Assembly (NCBI GenBank): GCA_900552015.1
Contig: URXY01000044.1
Span: 1-16,679, forward strand
Length of the DNA stretch: 16,679 nt
Source of the DNA: an uncultured Eubacteriales bacterium
GTDB lineage: Bacteria > Bacillota > Clostridia > Oscillospirales > Oscillospiraceae
Direction of reading: 5' to 3'
The notes beneath the pieces are model-generated. The model ran no database searches and had not been told where the DNA came from. It saw nothing but the letters and a program-made list of their open reading frames with translations. Each line of letters starts with the position of its first letter. The stretch's first letter is position 1. The position numbers and the translations under genes were made by a program. Shown in pieces: positions 8,985 to 14,948 of the stretch.

Positions 8985-9018
8985 CGGACACGATATCACA
9001 TCGTGCCCGCTTCGTCAA
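8985..9018 (-). promoter_or_regulatory. Promoter with overlapping palindromic operator for the MATE gene
   Basis: On the minus strand, TTGACG (9013-9018) and TATCGT (8990-8995) are separated by exactly 17 nt: a good -35 with a weak -10. Transcription would begin near 8983, giving a leader of about 27 nt. The dyad CGG-A-CACGAT / ATCGTG-C-CCG (8985-9009, 5-nt centre ATCAC, one internal mismatch) covers the -10 and most of the spacer. That is the usual position for a TetR- or MarR-type repressor site. No regulator gene lies in the window. The promoter is reasonably supported; the operator role is inferred. Confidence 0.55.
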
Positions 9019-9072
9019 GCGCGCCGCAGAGGGAAACCGCGCGGAAAATCAGACATTTTTTTGCTTTCTCCA

Positions 9073-9102
9073 TTGCTTTTTCCTTCGGGACTATTGTATA
9101 AT
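9073..9102 (+). promoter_or_regulatory. Sigma-70/SigA-type promoter for the DUF1015 gene
   Basis: TTGCTT (9073-9078) and a consensus TATAAT (9097-9102) are 18 nt apart, with TG immediately before the -10. The predicted start lies near 9109, giving a leader of about 60 nt before the ATG at 9172. No riboswitch-like structure is evident in that leader. Confidence 0.75.
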
Positions 9103-9171
9103 TCAAAGGATGCAACCGCGCCGAAAAAGTATCGACGCTTTTTCGGATCATTATCAACAGGAGGAACCATC

Positions 9172-10452
9172 ATGAACGAAAAATTTTCCAAGCTCGGCTT
9201 CTATCCTTCCGACATTCTGCTGCCTAAGAATGTGGATATGAGCAAGTGGGCTGTTGTTGCCTGCGACCAGTTCACCTCTGAGCCCGAATATTGGGAGCGC
9301 GTGGAGAAGACCGTCGGCGATGCACCGTCCACCCTGCGCCTCATCCTGCCCGAGGCCAACCTGAAGGCCCCCAATGTCGACGAGTTCATCGCCGATATCA
9401 ACGCCTCCATGACCAAGTATCTTGAGGAAGGCATCTTTGAAACGCTCAAGGATTCCCTTGTCTACATCGAGCGCAGCCAGAGCGACGGCAAGATCCGCCA
9501 CGGCCTGATCGGTATGGTCGACCTTGACCAGTACGACTTCACCCCCGGCTCCGGCGCGCTTATCCGCGCCACCGAGGGCACCGTGCTCGACCGTATCCCC
9601 CCGCGCGCCCGCGTGCGCCGCAACGCGCCCATCGAGCTGCCCCACGTGATGCTGCTCATCGACGACCCCGAGAAGACCGTCATCGAACCGCTGACTGCCG
9701 CTGCCGGCAGCATGGAGTCCGTTTATGACTTCGACCTGATGGAAAACGGCGGCCACATCAAGGGCTACAAGCTCTCCGACGCGCAGATCGACACGGTCGC
9801 CGACGCGCTGACCGGCCTCACCACCGACGAGGCGATGAAGAGCAAGTACGGTGTCTCCGGCGTCGCTCCCCTGCTGTTCGCCGTGGGCGACGGCAACCAC
9901 TCCCTCGCCACCGCCAAGGCCTGCTATGAAGAGCAGAAGAAGGGCAAGACGCCCGAGGAGTACCTCGCGCTTCCCTCCCGCTACGCTCTCGTTGAGGTCG
10001 TGAACAACCACGACGACGCGCTGCAGTTCGAGCCCATCCACCGTGTGCTCTTCGGCGTGGACCGCGAGAAGTTCATGGAAGAGTTCCAGAAGTTCTACCC
10101 CAACGCCCACGAGGGCAAGGGCGAAGGCCATGTCATCGAGGTCTGCTGGGCCGGTCACGACGGCTTCATCACCGTTCCCGACCCGAAGGTCCAGCTTGCC
10201 GTCGGCACGCTGCAGGCCTTCATCGACGAGTACCTCAAGAAGTTCGGCGGCGAGGTCGACTACATCCACGGCGACGAGGTCACCCGCGAGCTCGGCTCCA
10301 AGGAGGGCAATATGGGCTTCCTGCTGCCCGCGATGGGCAAGGAGCAGCTCTTCAAGACCGTCATGGCTGACGGCGTGCTGCCCCGCAAGACCTTCTCCAT
10401 GGGTCACGCACAGGACAAGCGCTACTACATCGAAGCGCGTAAGATCCGCTGA
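9172..10452 (+). CDS. DUF1015-family protein of unknown function
   Basis: A soluble 426-residue protein with no signal peptide or membrane span. It has the conserved features of DUF1015: an N-terminal CDQFTSEPEYW block (31-41), RATEGTVLDRIPPR (132-145), the invariant-looking GDGNHSLATAK (239-249, usually GDGHHR.ETA in other subfamilies) and NNHDDALQFEPIHRVLF (278-294). The family is widespread in anaerobes and has no assigned reaction; the clustered D, H, N and R residues suggest an enzyme, which is inference. The ATG at 9172 has AGGAGG (9159-9164) 7 nt upstream. Codon use is strongly biased to C/G-ending codons plus AAG and GAG. Together with a near-consensus promoter this suggests high expression. 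It is monocistronic, ending at a terminator 14 nt after the stop. A long open frame on the opposite strand is a shadow. Confidence 0.93.
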   Translation: MNEKFSKLGFYPSDILLPKNVDMSKWAVVACDQFTSEPEYWERVEKTVGDAPSTLRLILPEANLKAPNVDEFIADINASMTKYLEEGIFETLKDSLVYIERSQSDGKIRHGLIGMVDLDQYDFTPGSGALIRATEGTVLDRIPPRARVRRNAPIELPHVMLLIDDPEKTVIEPLTAAAGSMESVYDFDLMENGGHIKGYKLSDAQIDTVADALTGLTTDEAMKSKYGVSGVAPLLFAVGDGNHSLATAKACYEEQKKGKTPEEYLALPSRYALVEVVNNHDDALQFEPIHRVLFGVDREKFMEEFQKFYPNAHEGKGEGHVIEVCWAGHDGFITVPDPKVQLAVGTLQAFIDEYLKKFGGEVDYIHGDEVTRELGSKEGNMGFLLPAMGKEQLFKTVMADGVLPRKTFSMGHAQDKRYYIEARKIR

Positions 10453-10466
10453 TCGAAGCAACATAC

Positions 10467-10492
10467 AAAAAAGCGCCTTGCGGCGCTTTTTT
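10467..10492 (+). terminator. Intrinsic terminator after the DUF1015 gene
   Basis: AAAAAAGCGCC (10467-10477) pairs perfectly with GGCGCTTTTTT (10482-10492) around TTGC. It begins 14 nt after the DUF1015 stop and ends only 16 nt before the next start codon, so the following gene has no room for a promoter of its own after the hairpin. Confidence 0.88.
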
Positions 10493-10508
10493 GTTCGGAG
10501 GAAATAAA

Positions 10509-10799
10509 ATGGATCACAGAACAGCCAGAAAATTGCAGTTTATCCTGCTCTTCATCGGCGCGCTCGTCGGCTGCGTGGGTGCCTGGGGCTTCAACAACAC
10601 CATCGCGGTGCTCGTAGGTCTCGGCATCATGGTGCTGTCGGTCATCGTGTGGTGGCTCTTCTACCGCTGCCCGTTCTGCCACGAACAGCTCGGCCGCACG
10701 GACCCGCAGCGCTGCCCGCGCTGCGGCGCGTGGATCAGTGAAGGCCCCGAGCCCGGCCCCGAAAAAAAGAAGATCCAGCACAAGAAAAAGAAGCACTGA
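10509..10799 (+). CDS. Small protein with two membrane helices and a C-terminal zinc ribbon
   Basis: A 96-residue protein beginning MDHRTARKLQ. Two hydrophobic helices (about 9-25 and 32-51) are followed by a four-cysteine zinc-ribbon knuckle: C54-P-F-C57 and C69-P-R-C72. The tail is very basic (EKKKIQHKKKKH). By the positive-inside rule the N-terminus, ribbon and basic tail should all be cytoplasmic, with a short outside loop near FNN (28-30). The ATG at 10509 follows GGAGG (10497-10501) with 7-nt spacing. The module closely resembles the first 80 residues of the next gene (same helix spacing, YRCP-x-C, then CP-x-CG), so the two are probably tandem paralogs. The gene sits 25 nt upstream of the ispE fusion, likely one transcription unit. 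Function unknown; the basic tail suggests contact with nucleic acid or phospholipid, but this is speculation. Confidence 0.85.
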   Translation: MDHRTARKLQFILLFIGALVGCVGAWGFNNTIAVLVGLGIMVLSVIVWWLFYRCPFCHEQLGRTDPQRCPRCGAWISEGPEPGPEKKKIQHKKKKH

Positions 10800-10824
10800 G
10801 CGCAGCAAGCGCAAGGAGGACGCG

Positions 10825-11943
10825 ATGAACGATAAACAGCCCCTGATGGACTATCGCAATGCGCGCACCGTGATGTTTGCGCTTTTCGCGCTCGGTTTTC
10901 TCGTCGGTGTTGTCGGGCAGAACGAACCGTGCATAGCCATTGGTACTCTGATCATTTTCAGCGGCCTTATGGTACTGCTCATTTATTACCGCTGCCCGCA
11001 CTGCGGGCGGTATCTCGGGCGCGAGGGCGGTCTGACCTACTGCCCCTACTGCGGCAAGGCGCTGGATGCGCCGGTCGAAGCGCCCGTGCGCACGTGGAGC
11101 ACCCCCGCCTACGCTAAGCTCAACCTGACGCTTGACATTCTCGGCAAGCGCGACGACGGCTATCACGAGATGAAAATGGTCATGCAGACCGTCTCCCTCT
11201 GTGACGATGTGACCGTCACGCTCGCGGATGGAAGTGGCATCCGCTGCCGCGTGGAGGGCGCAGACCTTCCCTGTGACGAGCGCAATCTCGCCGTCAAGGC
11301 GGCAAGAGCCTTCTGCGCGGCGATGGACTACGATGGCGGCATCGACATCACGCTTACCAAGCGCATCCCGTCCGAGGCCGGTATGGCGGGCGGCAGCGCG
11401 GACGCTGCCGCGGTGCTGCGCGCGCTGCGCGATCTTGTCTCCCCCGCGCTCACGGATGAGCGGCTCGAGCAGATCGGCGCGAGCGTCGGCAGCGACATTC
11501 CCTTCTGCATCCGCGGCGGCACACAGCTCGCCGAAGGCCGCGGCGAAAAGCTGACCGTTCTGAAGTCCGCGCCGAAGCTTTTTGCTGTCGTCTGCAAGCC
11601 GGACTTCCCCATCTCCACACCCGCGCTTTTTGCGCGTGTGGATGGCGTGACGATCACCGACCACCCCGATACGGCCGCGATGCTCGCCGCCATCGAGCGC
11701 GGCGATGCGGACGCGCTGTGTGCGAATGTGTGCAACGTCTTTGAGCAGGCGCTTGAGGGCAAACAGAGAGAGTGCATCGAAAAACTCAAGCACGCGCTCT
11801 TGCTGCACGGTGCCAAAGCCGCGGCCATGACCGGCTCGGGCAGCGTGGTGTTCGGTCTCTTTTCCGATGAGACTGCCTGCCGCGCAGCCTGCGACGCGCT
11901 GCAAAGCGGCAGCATTCAGACTTTTTGCACGGAATTTGTTTAA
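10825..11943 (+). CDS. ispE: IspE (4-diphosphocytidyl-2-C-methyl-D-erythritol kinase) with an N-terminal membrane/zinc-ribbon extension
   Basis: IspE phosphorylates CDP-methylerythritol at the 2-hydroxyl in the MEP isoprenoid pathway. Residues 88-372 are a complete kinase (285 residues, normal size): TPAYAKLNLTLDILGKR with K98, the GHMP ATP loop PSEAGMAGGSADAAA (182-196), GSDIPF with the catalytic-type D224, and the C-terminal MTGSGSVVFGLF (335-346). Residues 1-87 are extra: helices about 15-31 and 36-55, then C57-P-H-C60 and C73-P-Y-C76, like the preceding protein. There is no stop or frameshift between the modules. The ATG at 10825 has AAGGAGG (10813-10819) 5 nt upstream. A GTG at 11086 (residue 88) lies exactly where an ordinary IspE would start but lacks a ribosome site. 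The product should be a membrane-anchored kinase facing the cytoplasm. Limited internal initiation cannot be excluded. Confidence 0.94.
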   Translation: MNDKQPLMDYRNARTVMFALFALGFLVGVVGQNEPCIAIGTLIIFSGLMVLLIYYRCPHCGRYLGREGGLTYCPYCGKALDAPVEAPVRTWSTPAYAKLNLTLDILGKRDDGYHEMKMVMQTVSLCDDVTVTLADGSGIRCRVEGADLPCDERNLAVKAARAFCAAMDYDGGIDITLTKRIPSEAGMAGGSADAAAVLRALRDLVSPALTDERLEQIGASVGSDIPFCIRGGTQLAEGRGEKLTVLKSAPKLFAVVCKPDFPISTPALFARVDGVTITDHPDTAAMLAAIERGDADALCANVCNVFEQALEGKQRECIEKLKHALLLHGAKAAAMTGSGSVVFGLFSDETACRAACDALQSGSIQTFCTEFV

Positions 11944-11949
11944 GAAGTG

Positions 11950-11997
11950 AAAAAACCGTCCATACTCAAGCTATCTTCTTGAGATGGGCGGTTTTTT
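11950..11997 (+). terminator. Intrinsic terminator after ispE
   Basis: A long hairpin starts 6 nt after the ispE stop. AAAAAACCG pairs with CGGTTTTTT, followed by a T-G wobble, CCAT with ATGG, one bulged A, then CTCAAG with CTTGAG around a 7-nt loop (11971-11977). The U tract ends at 11997, one nucleotide before the start codon of the next small gene. Confidence 0.88.
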
Positions 11998-11998
11998 G

Positions 11999-12211
11999 AT
12001 GAAACGGACAAAGCTGGAACTTTCCCTCGCCATCGGTCTTGCGGCCATGCTGCTTTACTGCGCGTCGCGCGGGCAGAGCAGCATGCTGTGGTGGAGCGCA
12101 GCCTTCTCGCCGCTGTGCGACGGCATTTTGACGCACAGCGCCGCGACGGGAGACATCGTGGTCAAATCAAAGCTCGCAGAGCTGCTGGCGCTGCTGCTGG
12201 GCGGAAAATAA
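11999..12211 (+). CDS. Hypothetical 70-residue membrane-anchored protein
   Basis: Begins MKRTKLELSLAIGLAAMLLY. A short basic head precedes one hydrophobic helix (about 6-22), then a region with WWSAAFSPLCDG (31-42), and a C-terminal hydrophobic stretch LAELLALLLGG (59-69). No family is recognised. The helix could be a signal anchor; there is no lipobox. The start at 11999 is preferred because the GGGCGG at 11986-11991 stands 7 nt upstream; the in-frame ATG at 11984 has no ribosome site and would lie inside the terminator stem. That weak ribosome site is itself part of the terminator's 3' arm, so the gene would be read only by transcripts that escape termination, with initiation hampered by the hairpin. 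C/G-rich third positions like its neighbours' support coding. A spurious frame remains possible. Confidence 0.55.
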   Translation: MKRTKLELSLAIGLAAMLLYCASRGQSSMLWWSAAFSPLCDGILTHSAATGDIVVKSKLAELLALLLGGK

Positions 12212-12238
12212 ATCGTGCACAAATGCGCACGATTTATT
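12207..12238 (+). terminator. Terminator-like hairpin after the small membrane protein
   Basis: AATAAATCGTGC (12207-12218) pairs perfectly over 12 bp with GCACGATTTATT (12227-12238) around an 8-nt loop. It overlaps the stop codon of the 70-residue gene. The U tract is weak (TTTATTGTT). The following stretch to 12356 holds no gene; it contains only a minor dyad, TTGCAGA / TCTGCAA (12325-12346), of unclear meaning. Confidence 0.6.
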
Positions 12239-12356
12239 GTTGACATAACATCTTCATCTTCACTGTAGCTTTGCTGCAACTTTTTTGCAACCAAAAGGAC
12301 ATCTTCGCACTGTTTGACATCATCTTGCAGAAAGTTTTCTCTGCAAAAGGCAAGAA

Positions 12357-12390
12357 AAAAGCATCAAAACCATACGGTTTTGATGCTTTT
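12357..12390 (-). terminator. Terminator of the tRNA-Ala gene
   Basis: AAAAGCATCAAAACC (12357-12371) and GGTTTTGATGCTTTT (12376-12390) form a perfect 15-bp stem with a 4-nt loop. On the minus strand the hairpin begins at the base directly after the tRNA's CCA end and finishes in a run of U, so it terminates the tRNA transcript. The symmetric A/U tracts would also serve the plus strand. Confidence 0.85.
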
Positions 12391-12466
12391 TGGTGGAGAT
12401 AAGCGGGATCGAACCGCTGACCTCTTGACTGCCAGTCAAGCGCTCTCCCAGCTGAGCTATACCCCC
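12391..12466 (-). tRNA. tRNA-Ala (anticodon GGC)
   Basis: A 76-nt cloverleaf with encoded CCA. The acceptor pair is GGGGGTA / TATCTCC with two G-U pairs, then discriminator A. The D arm reads GCTCAGCTGGGAGAGC. The anticodon stem CTTGA / TCAAG carries the loop CTGGCAG, so the anticodon is GGC (reads GCC, alanine). The T arm contains GGTTCGATCCC. It is transcribed from the promoter at 12571-12599 through a leader that contains a truncated tRNA. A translated frame across it (reading GYSSAGRALDWQS) is a common annotation artefact. Confidence 0.97.
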
Positions 12467-12533
12467 ATGTAAGGGGTGCGCTGAGTAATTTCTTATTCAA
12501 TTAGTGCGGGGGTTGTTTACCGCTTCAACCGGG

Positions 12534-12555
12534 CTCCCAGCTGAGCTACGCCCCC
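12534..12555 (-). pseudogene. 5' fragment of an alanine-type tRNA (tRNA remnant)
   Basis: GGGGGCGTAGCTCAGCTGGGAG on the minus strand matches bases 1-22 of the neighbouring tRNA-Ala except at positions 6-7 (CG for TA). That is the 5' acceptor strand, the D stem and the D loop. After it the sequence reads CCCGGTTGAAGCGG; no anticodon arm, T arm or 3' acceptor strand can be folded. The fragment begins about 16 nt downstream of a consensus -10, exactly where the first tRNA of an operon should start. It is best explained as a tRNA gene that lost its 3' two thirds, perhaps by recombination between near-identical tRNA 5' ends. Its original isotype cannot be known; alanine is likely from the GGGGGYG start. 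Confidence 0.72.
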
Positions 12556-12570
12556 GTTTGGTACTTGAAG

Positions 12571-12599
12571 ATTATAACACAGGTGGTTACAAATTTCAA
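12571..12599 (-). promoter_or_regulatory. Consensus promoter of the tRNA locus
   Basis: On the minus strand, TTGAAA (12594-12599) and TATAAT (12571-12576) are exactly 17 nt apart, about the strongest SigA-type spacing and near-perfect hexamers. The next transcribed sequence is the tRNA remnant at 12555, then tRNA-Ala 68 nt after the remnant's last matching base. No other promoter is seen immediately before the intact tRNA. Confidence 0.85.
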
Positions 12600-12625
12600 G
12601 CCCTTTTTTGTTTTTTTATTGATCT

Positions 12626-12644
12626 TTTTTCGCAAAGCGAAAAA
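12626..12644 (-). terminator. Possible weak terminator after the rhamnosidase gene
   Basis: TTTTTCGC (12626-12633) and GCGAAAAA (12637-12644) form an 8-bp stem with a 3-nt loop, 9 nt downstream of the rhamnosidase stop. On the minus strand it is followed by A-rich rather than U-rich sequence, so it is not a canonical intrinsic terminator. Read-through into the tRNA unit is possible. Confidence 0.35.
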
Positions 12645-12653
12645 TATCGCCGT

Positions 12654-14915
12654 TTATTCGATGCTGTGAATGCGGTATGTTCCGCTTTCGGCAGCTTTGT
12701 AAGCGAGGTCATCTTCAAAGACATAGCCGCTTTCAAGACGAATAACGCCGTGCATGGTGCTTGGCAGCTTGACCGTCAACACAATGACGTCGTCCTCATC
12801 CCTCTCCCATGCGGAAGCGATGCGGCCTGCGGGTGCAATGTGGAACGCTTCGGCATGTGTGAGGCGCGAAATGAACGACGGGCGGAAATCCACCTCATTC
12901 GGTTCACCGTGCGGCGCCATGCGGATACCGGAGAGCGCCTGCGTAAACCAGCTGCTGATGTCGCCCCAGAAATGGTGATTCAGTGAGCCGATGCGATCAC
13001 TGCCCTCGGGCTGAAACACCTCCCACAGCGTCGTGGCGCCGCGTGCGATCCAGTTGCCGTAGGACGGATAATCCGGGCGGGTAATCATGGAGAACGCGAG
13101 GTCACTGTACCCGAACTCCGTCAAAACATGGAACAGCACACGTCCGCCGAGCACGCCGACATCGAGGTGATACTCCTGCTCCTCAATGAGGTTGATAAGC
13201 TGCTCAAACGCTGCCTTGCGCTCTGCGGGCTCGAAGATGTTATAGTAGATGGCCATGGCCTGCGAAGTCTGGCAGTTGCCAGCAGCGAGCATAGTGTTCT
13301 CGTCGATGAGATACTTGCGCACAACAGCTTTCCAACGCTTAGAGAGCGCGCGGGCAAACGCCACCTGCTCCGGCATATGGAGCTTATCGAACAGAAACGC
13401 GGCTTTATCCGCCATGTCCTTTGAGAGCACCGTATCGGTGAATGCGAGCGGCGATTTATATTCGTGCGCTTCGCGTCCCGGCGGGCACCAGTCGCCAAGG
13501 CCGATGGCGAGCAGGTCGTGCTCGTCCATACGCGTTGTGAGGTAGTGCAGGTATTTGATGATCGCCGGGGCGCACAGTTTGGCGGAATCCAAATCGCCGC
13601 GGTACTGATACAGTCTGTACGGCAGCTCAATGAGCACGCTATCCCATGCGGGGCCGTTGCCCCAAGCAAAGCCCCAGCCGCTTGTGGGCACGATGCCGGG
13701 CAGTGCGCCGTTATTATCCTGTGCTTTCACAATGGCACGCAGCCATTCGCGGTAGCTCTTTTCTGCGCCGAGGTTCAGCAAAATATGTTCGGAAGAAAGT
13801 GCCGCGTCGGCCGTCCAGCCGTTTTTCTCGCGCTGCGGGCAGTCCGTCGGGAAATAATAGAAATTCGTTACGTCCGATTGGCGCGTCATTTGCTGTAATT
13901 TGTTTGCAGTCTCATCCGAGCAGGAGAAACCGCCGCGCTCTTCGAGCAGCGAGTGCATCTCAAGCGCTGTAAGCAGGTCTTCCGTCGCTTGCGCTTCGGT
14001 GATGCCGCTGACGAGCACATAACGGAAACCGTGATACGTAAACGCCGGTGTATATACCTCTTCCCCGTCGCCGCGACAGGTATACACGTCTTTGTGGACA
14101 TATTCGAGGTCGCGCGCCCAGTGCTCACGCTTAAACCAGATATTTTCCACGTCCGGCAGGCCGTCCTTCAAGTGCTCGCCGTGTCGAAGTTCTATGCGCT
14201 GGTCAAGCTCGCCGCGCACGCACAAGCGGCACACACCGGCGGTGTTGATACCGAAATCGTACAGATAGCCCTTTTCCGTTTTCGTAACGGAGATGGGCTT
14301 TAATTCATTTACGATGTCAATCGGCTCCGCGGTACACAGGCGCTTTTCGCCGCGCGGCTGCGGGGCGCGTTCGGCAAATTTCCATGCACTGTCGTCAAAT
14401 CCGATAGTATTCCAGCCGGGTATTTCCAAGCGGCCGTCGTAAATTTCACCGAAGCGATAGTCATCAAACAGCAGCGGAGACGATTCCGTGCGCCATGTTT
14501 CGTCACTTTCAATGCAGTGCGCCTCCCCACTTTTGTCCGTGTACGTCAGGCACAGCGCCATTTGCGGTGCGGCACGGAATGCAGCGATGTCGAAATCCCA
14601 GATATGCCCGCCGGGGTTATTCGTAAAGCCGTTGCCAAGCCACACGCCAAGCACATTTTCGCCCGCGCGGAGCGTGACCTCATACGTATCGTAATACACA
14701 AGGTCATCGGGATTGTTGATGTACGGCGCAAGACGACCCTTTGTGATGCGTTCGCCATTTAAATACAGCTCATAAAAGCCGAGCGCCGTGATGATAACGT
14801 TTGCTTTGGCTTCGTGATCGGCTTGAAATGCGCGGCGCAGATACGGCGCAGGCACGTGGTGTTCAAATGTATTGTAAGCTTCGGATGCGCGGATAAAAGA
14901 CTTCGGAAATTCCAT
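12654..14915 (-). CDS. GH78-family alpha-L-rhamnosidase, cytoplasmic
   Basis: Hydrolyses terminal alpha-L-rhamnose from plant glycosides or rhamnose-containing glycans. The 753 residues show the GH78 layout: N-terminal beta domains (LGFYELYLNGERI, 45-57; VLGVWLGNGFTN, 88-99), concanavalin-like rhamnosidase domain (about 205-320), (alpha/alpha)6 catalytic barrel (about 325-660) and C-terminal beta domain. The signature PTDCPQREKNGWTADA supplies D358, E363 (general acid) and D370 with spacing 5 and 7, as in characterised GH78 enzymes; GATTLWE supplies the second catalytic E632. No signal peptide or anchor is present, so the substrate must be imported. The ATG at 14915 has GGAGGAG (14921-14927) 5 nt upstream. 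It lies 33 nt downstream of rqcH with no promoter between, so it is probably co-transcribed. No sugar transporter or regulator gene is near. Substrate specificity is unknown. Confidence 0.93.
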   Translation of the reverse strand: MEFPKSFIRASEAYNTFEHHVPAPYLRRAFQADHEAKANVIITALGFYELYLNGERITKGRLAPYINNPDDLVYYDTYEVTLRAGENVLGVWLGNGFTNNPGGHIWDFDIAAFRAAPQMALCLTYTDKSGEAHCIESDETWRTESSPLLFDDYRFGEIYDGRLEIPGWNTIGFDDSAWKFAERAPQPRGEKRLCTAEPIDIVNELKPISVTKTEKGYLYDFGINTAGVCRLCVRGELDQRIELRHGEHLKDGLPDVENIWFKREHWARDLEYVHKDVYTCRGDGEEVYTPAFTYHGFRYVLVSGITEAQATEDLLTALEMHSLLEERGGFSCSDETANKLQQMTRQSDVTNFYYFPTDCPQREKNGWTADAALSSEHILLNLGAEKSYREWLRAIVKAQDNNGALPGIVPTSGWGFAWGNGPAWDSVLIELPYRLYQYRGDLDSAKLCAPAIIKYLHYLTTRMDEHDLLAIGLGDWCPPGREAHEYKSPLAFTDTVLSKDMADKAAFLFDKLHMPEQVAFARALSKRWKAVVRKYLIDENTMLAAGNCQTSQAMAIYYNIFEPAERKAAFEQLINLIEEQEYHLDVGVLGGRVLFHVLTEFGYSDLAFSMITRPDYPSYGNWIARGATTLWEVFQPEGSDRIGSLNHHFWGDISSWFTQALSGIRMAPHGEPNEVDFRPSFISRLTHAEAFHIAPAGRIASAWERDEDDVIVLTVKLPSTMHGVIRLESGYVFEDDLAYKAAESGTYRIHSIE

Positions 14916-14948
14916 TTTAACTCCTCCAAAAAGGACTGAATTCCTCTT

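Noticed and set aside
9154..10464. A 436-residue open frame on the minus strand
   Set aside because: It mirrors the DUF1015 gene exactly; low-complexity composition typical of antisense GC-rich frames, and the plus strand has a recognised family, ribosome site and promoter.
12240..12268. A plus-strand TTGACA (12240-12245) that might start a promoter
   Set aside because: No acceptable -10 at 16-18 nt and no plus-strand gene downstream.
12234..12500. An 88-residue minus-strand frame reading GYSSAGRALDWQS...
   Set aside because: It is the translation of the tRNA-Ala gene and its flanks, a well-known artefact; no ribosome site or independent coding signal.
12534..12555. The tRNA stub as an att site of an integrated element
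   Set aside because: The two copies are under 100 nt apart with nothing mobile between them and no integrase in the window; att sites usually duplicate the tRNA 3' end, not the 5' end.
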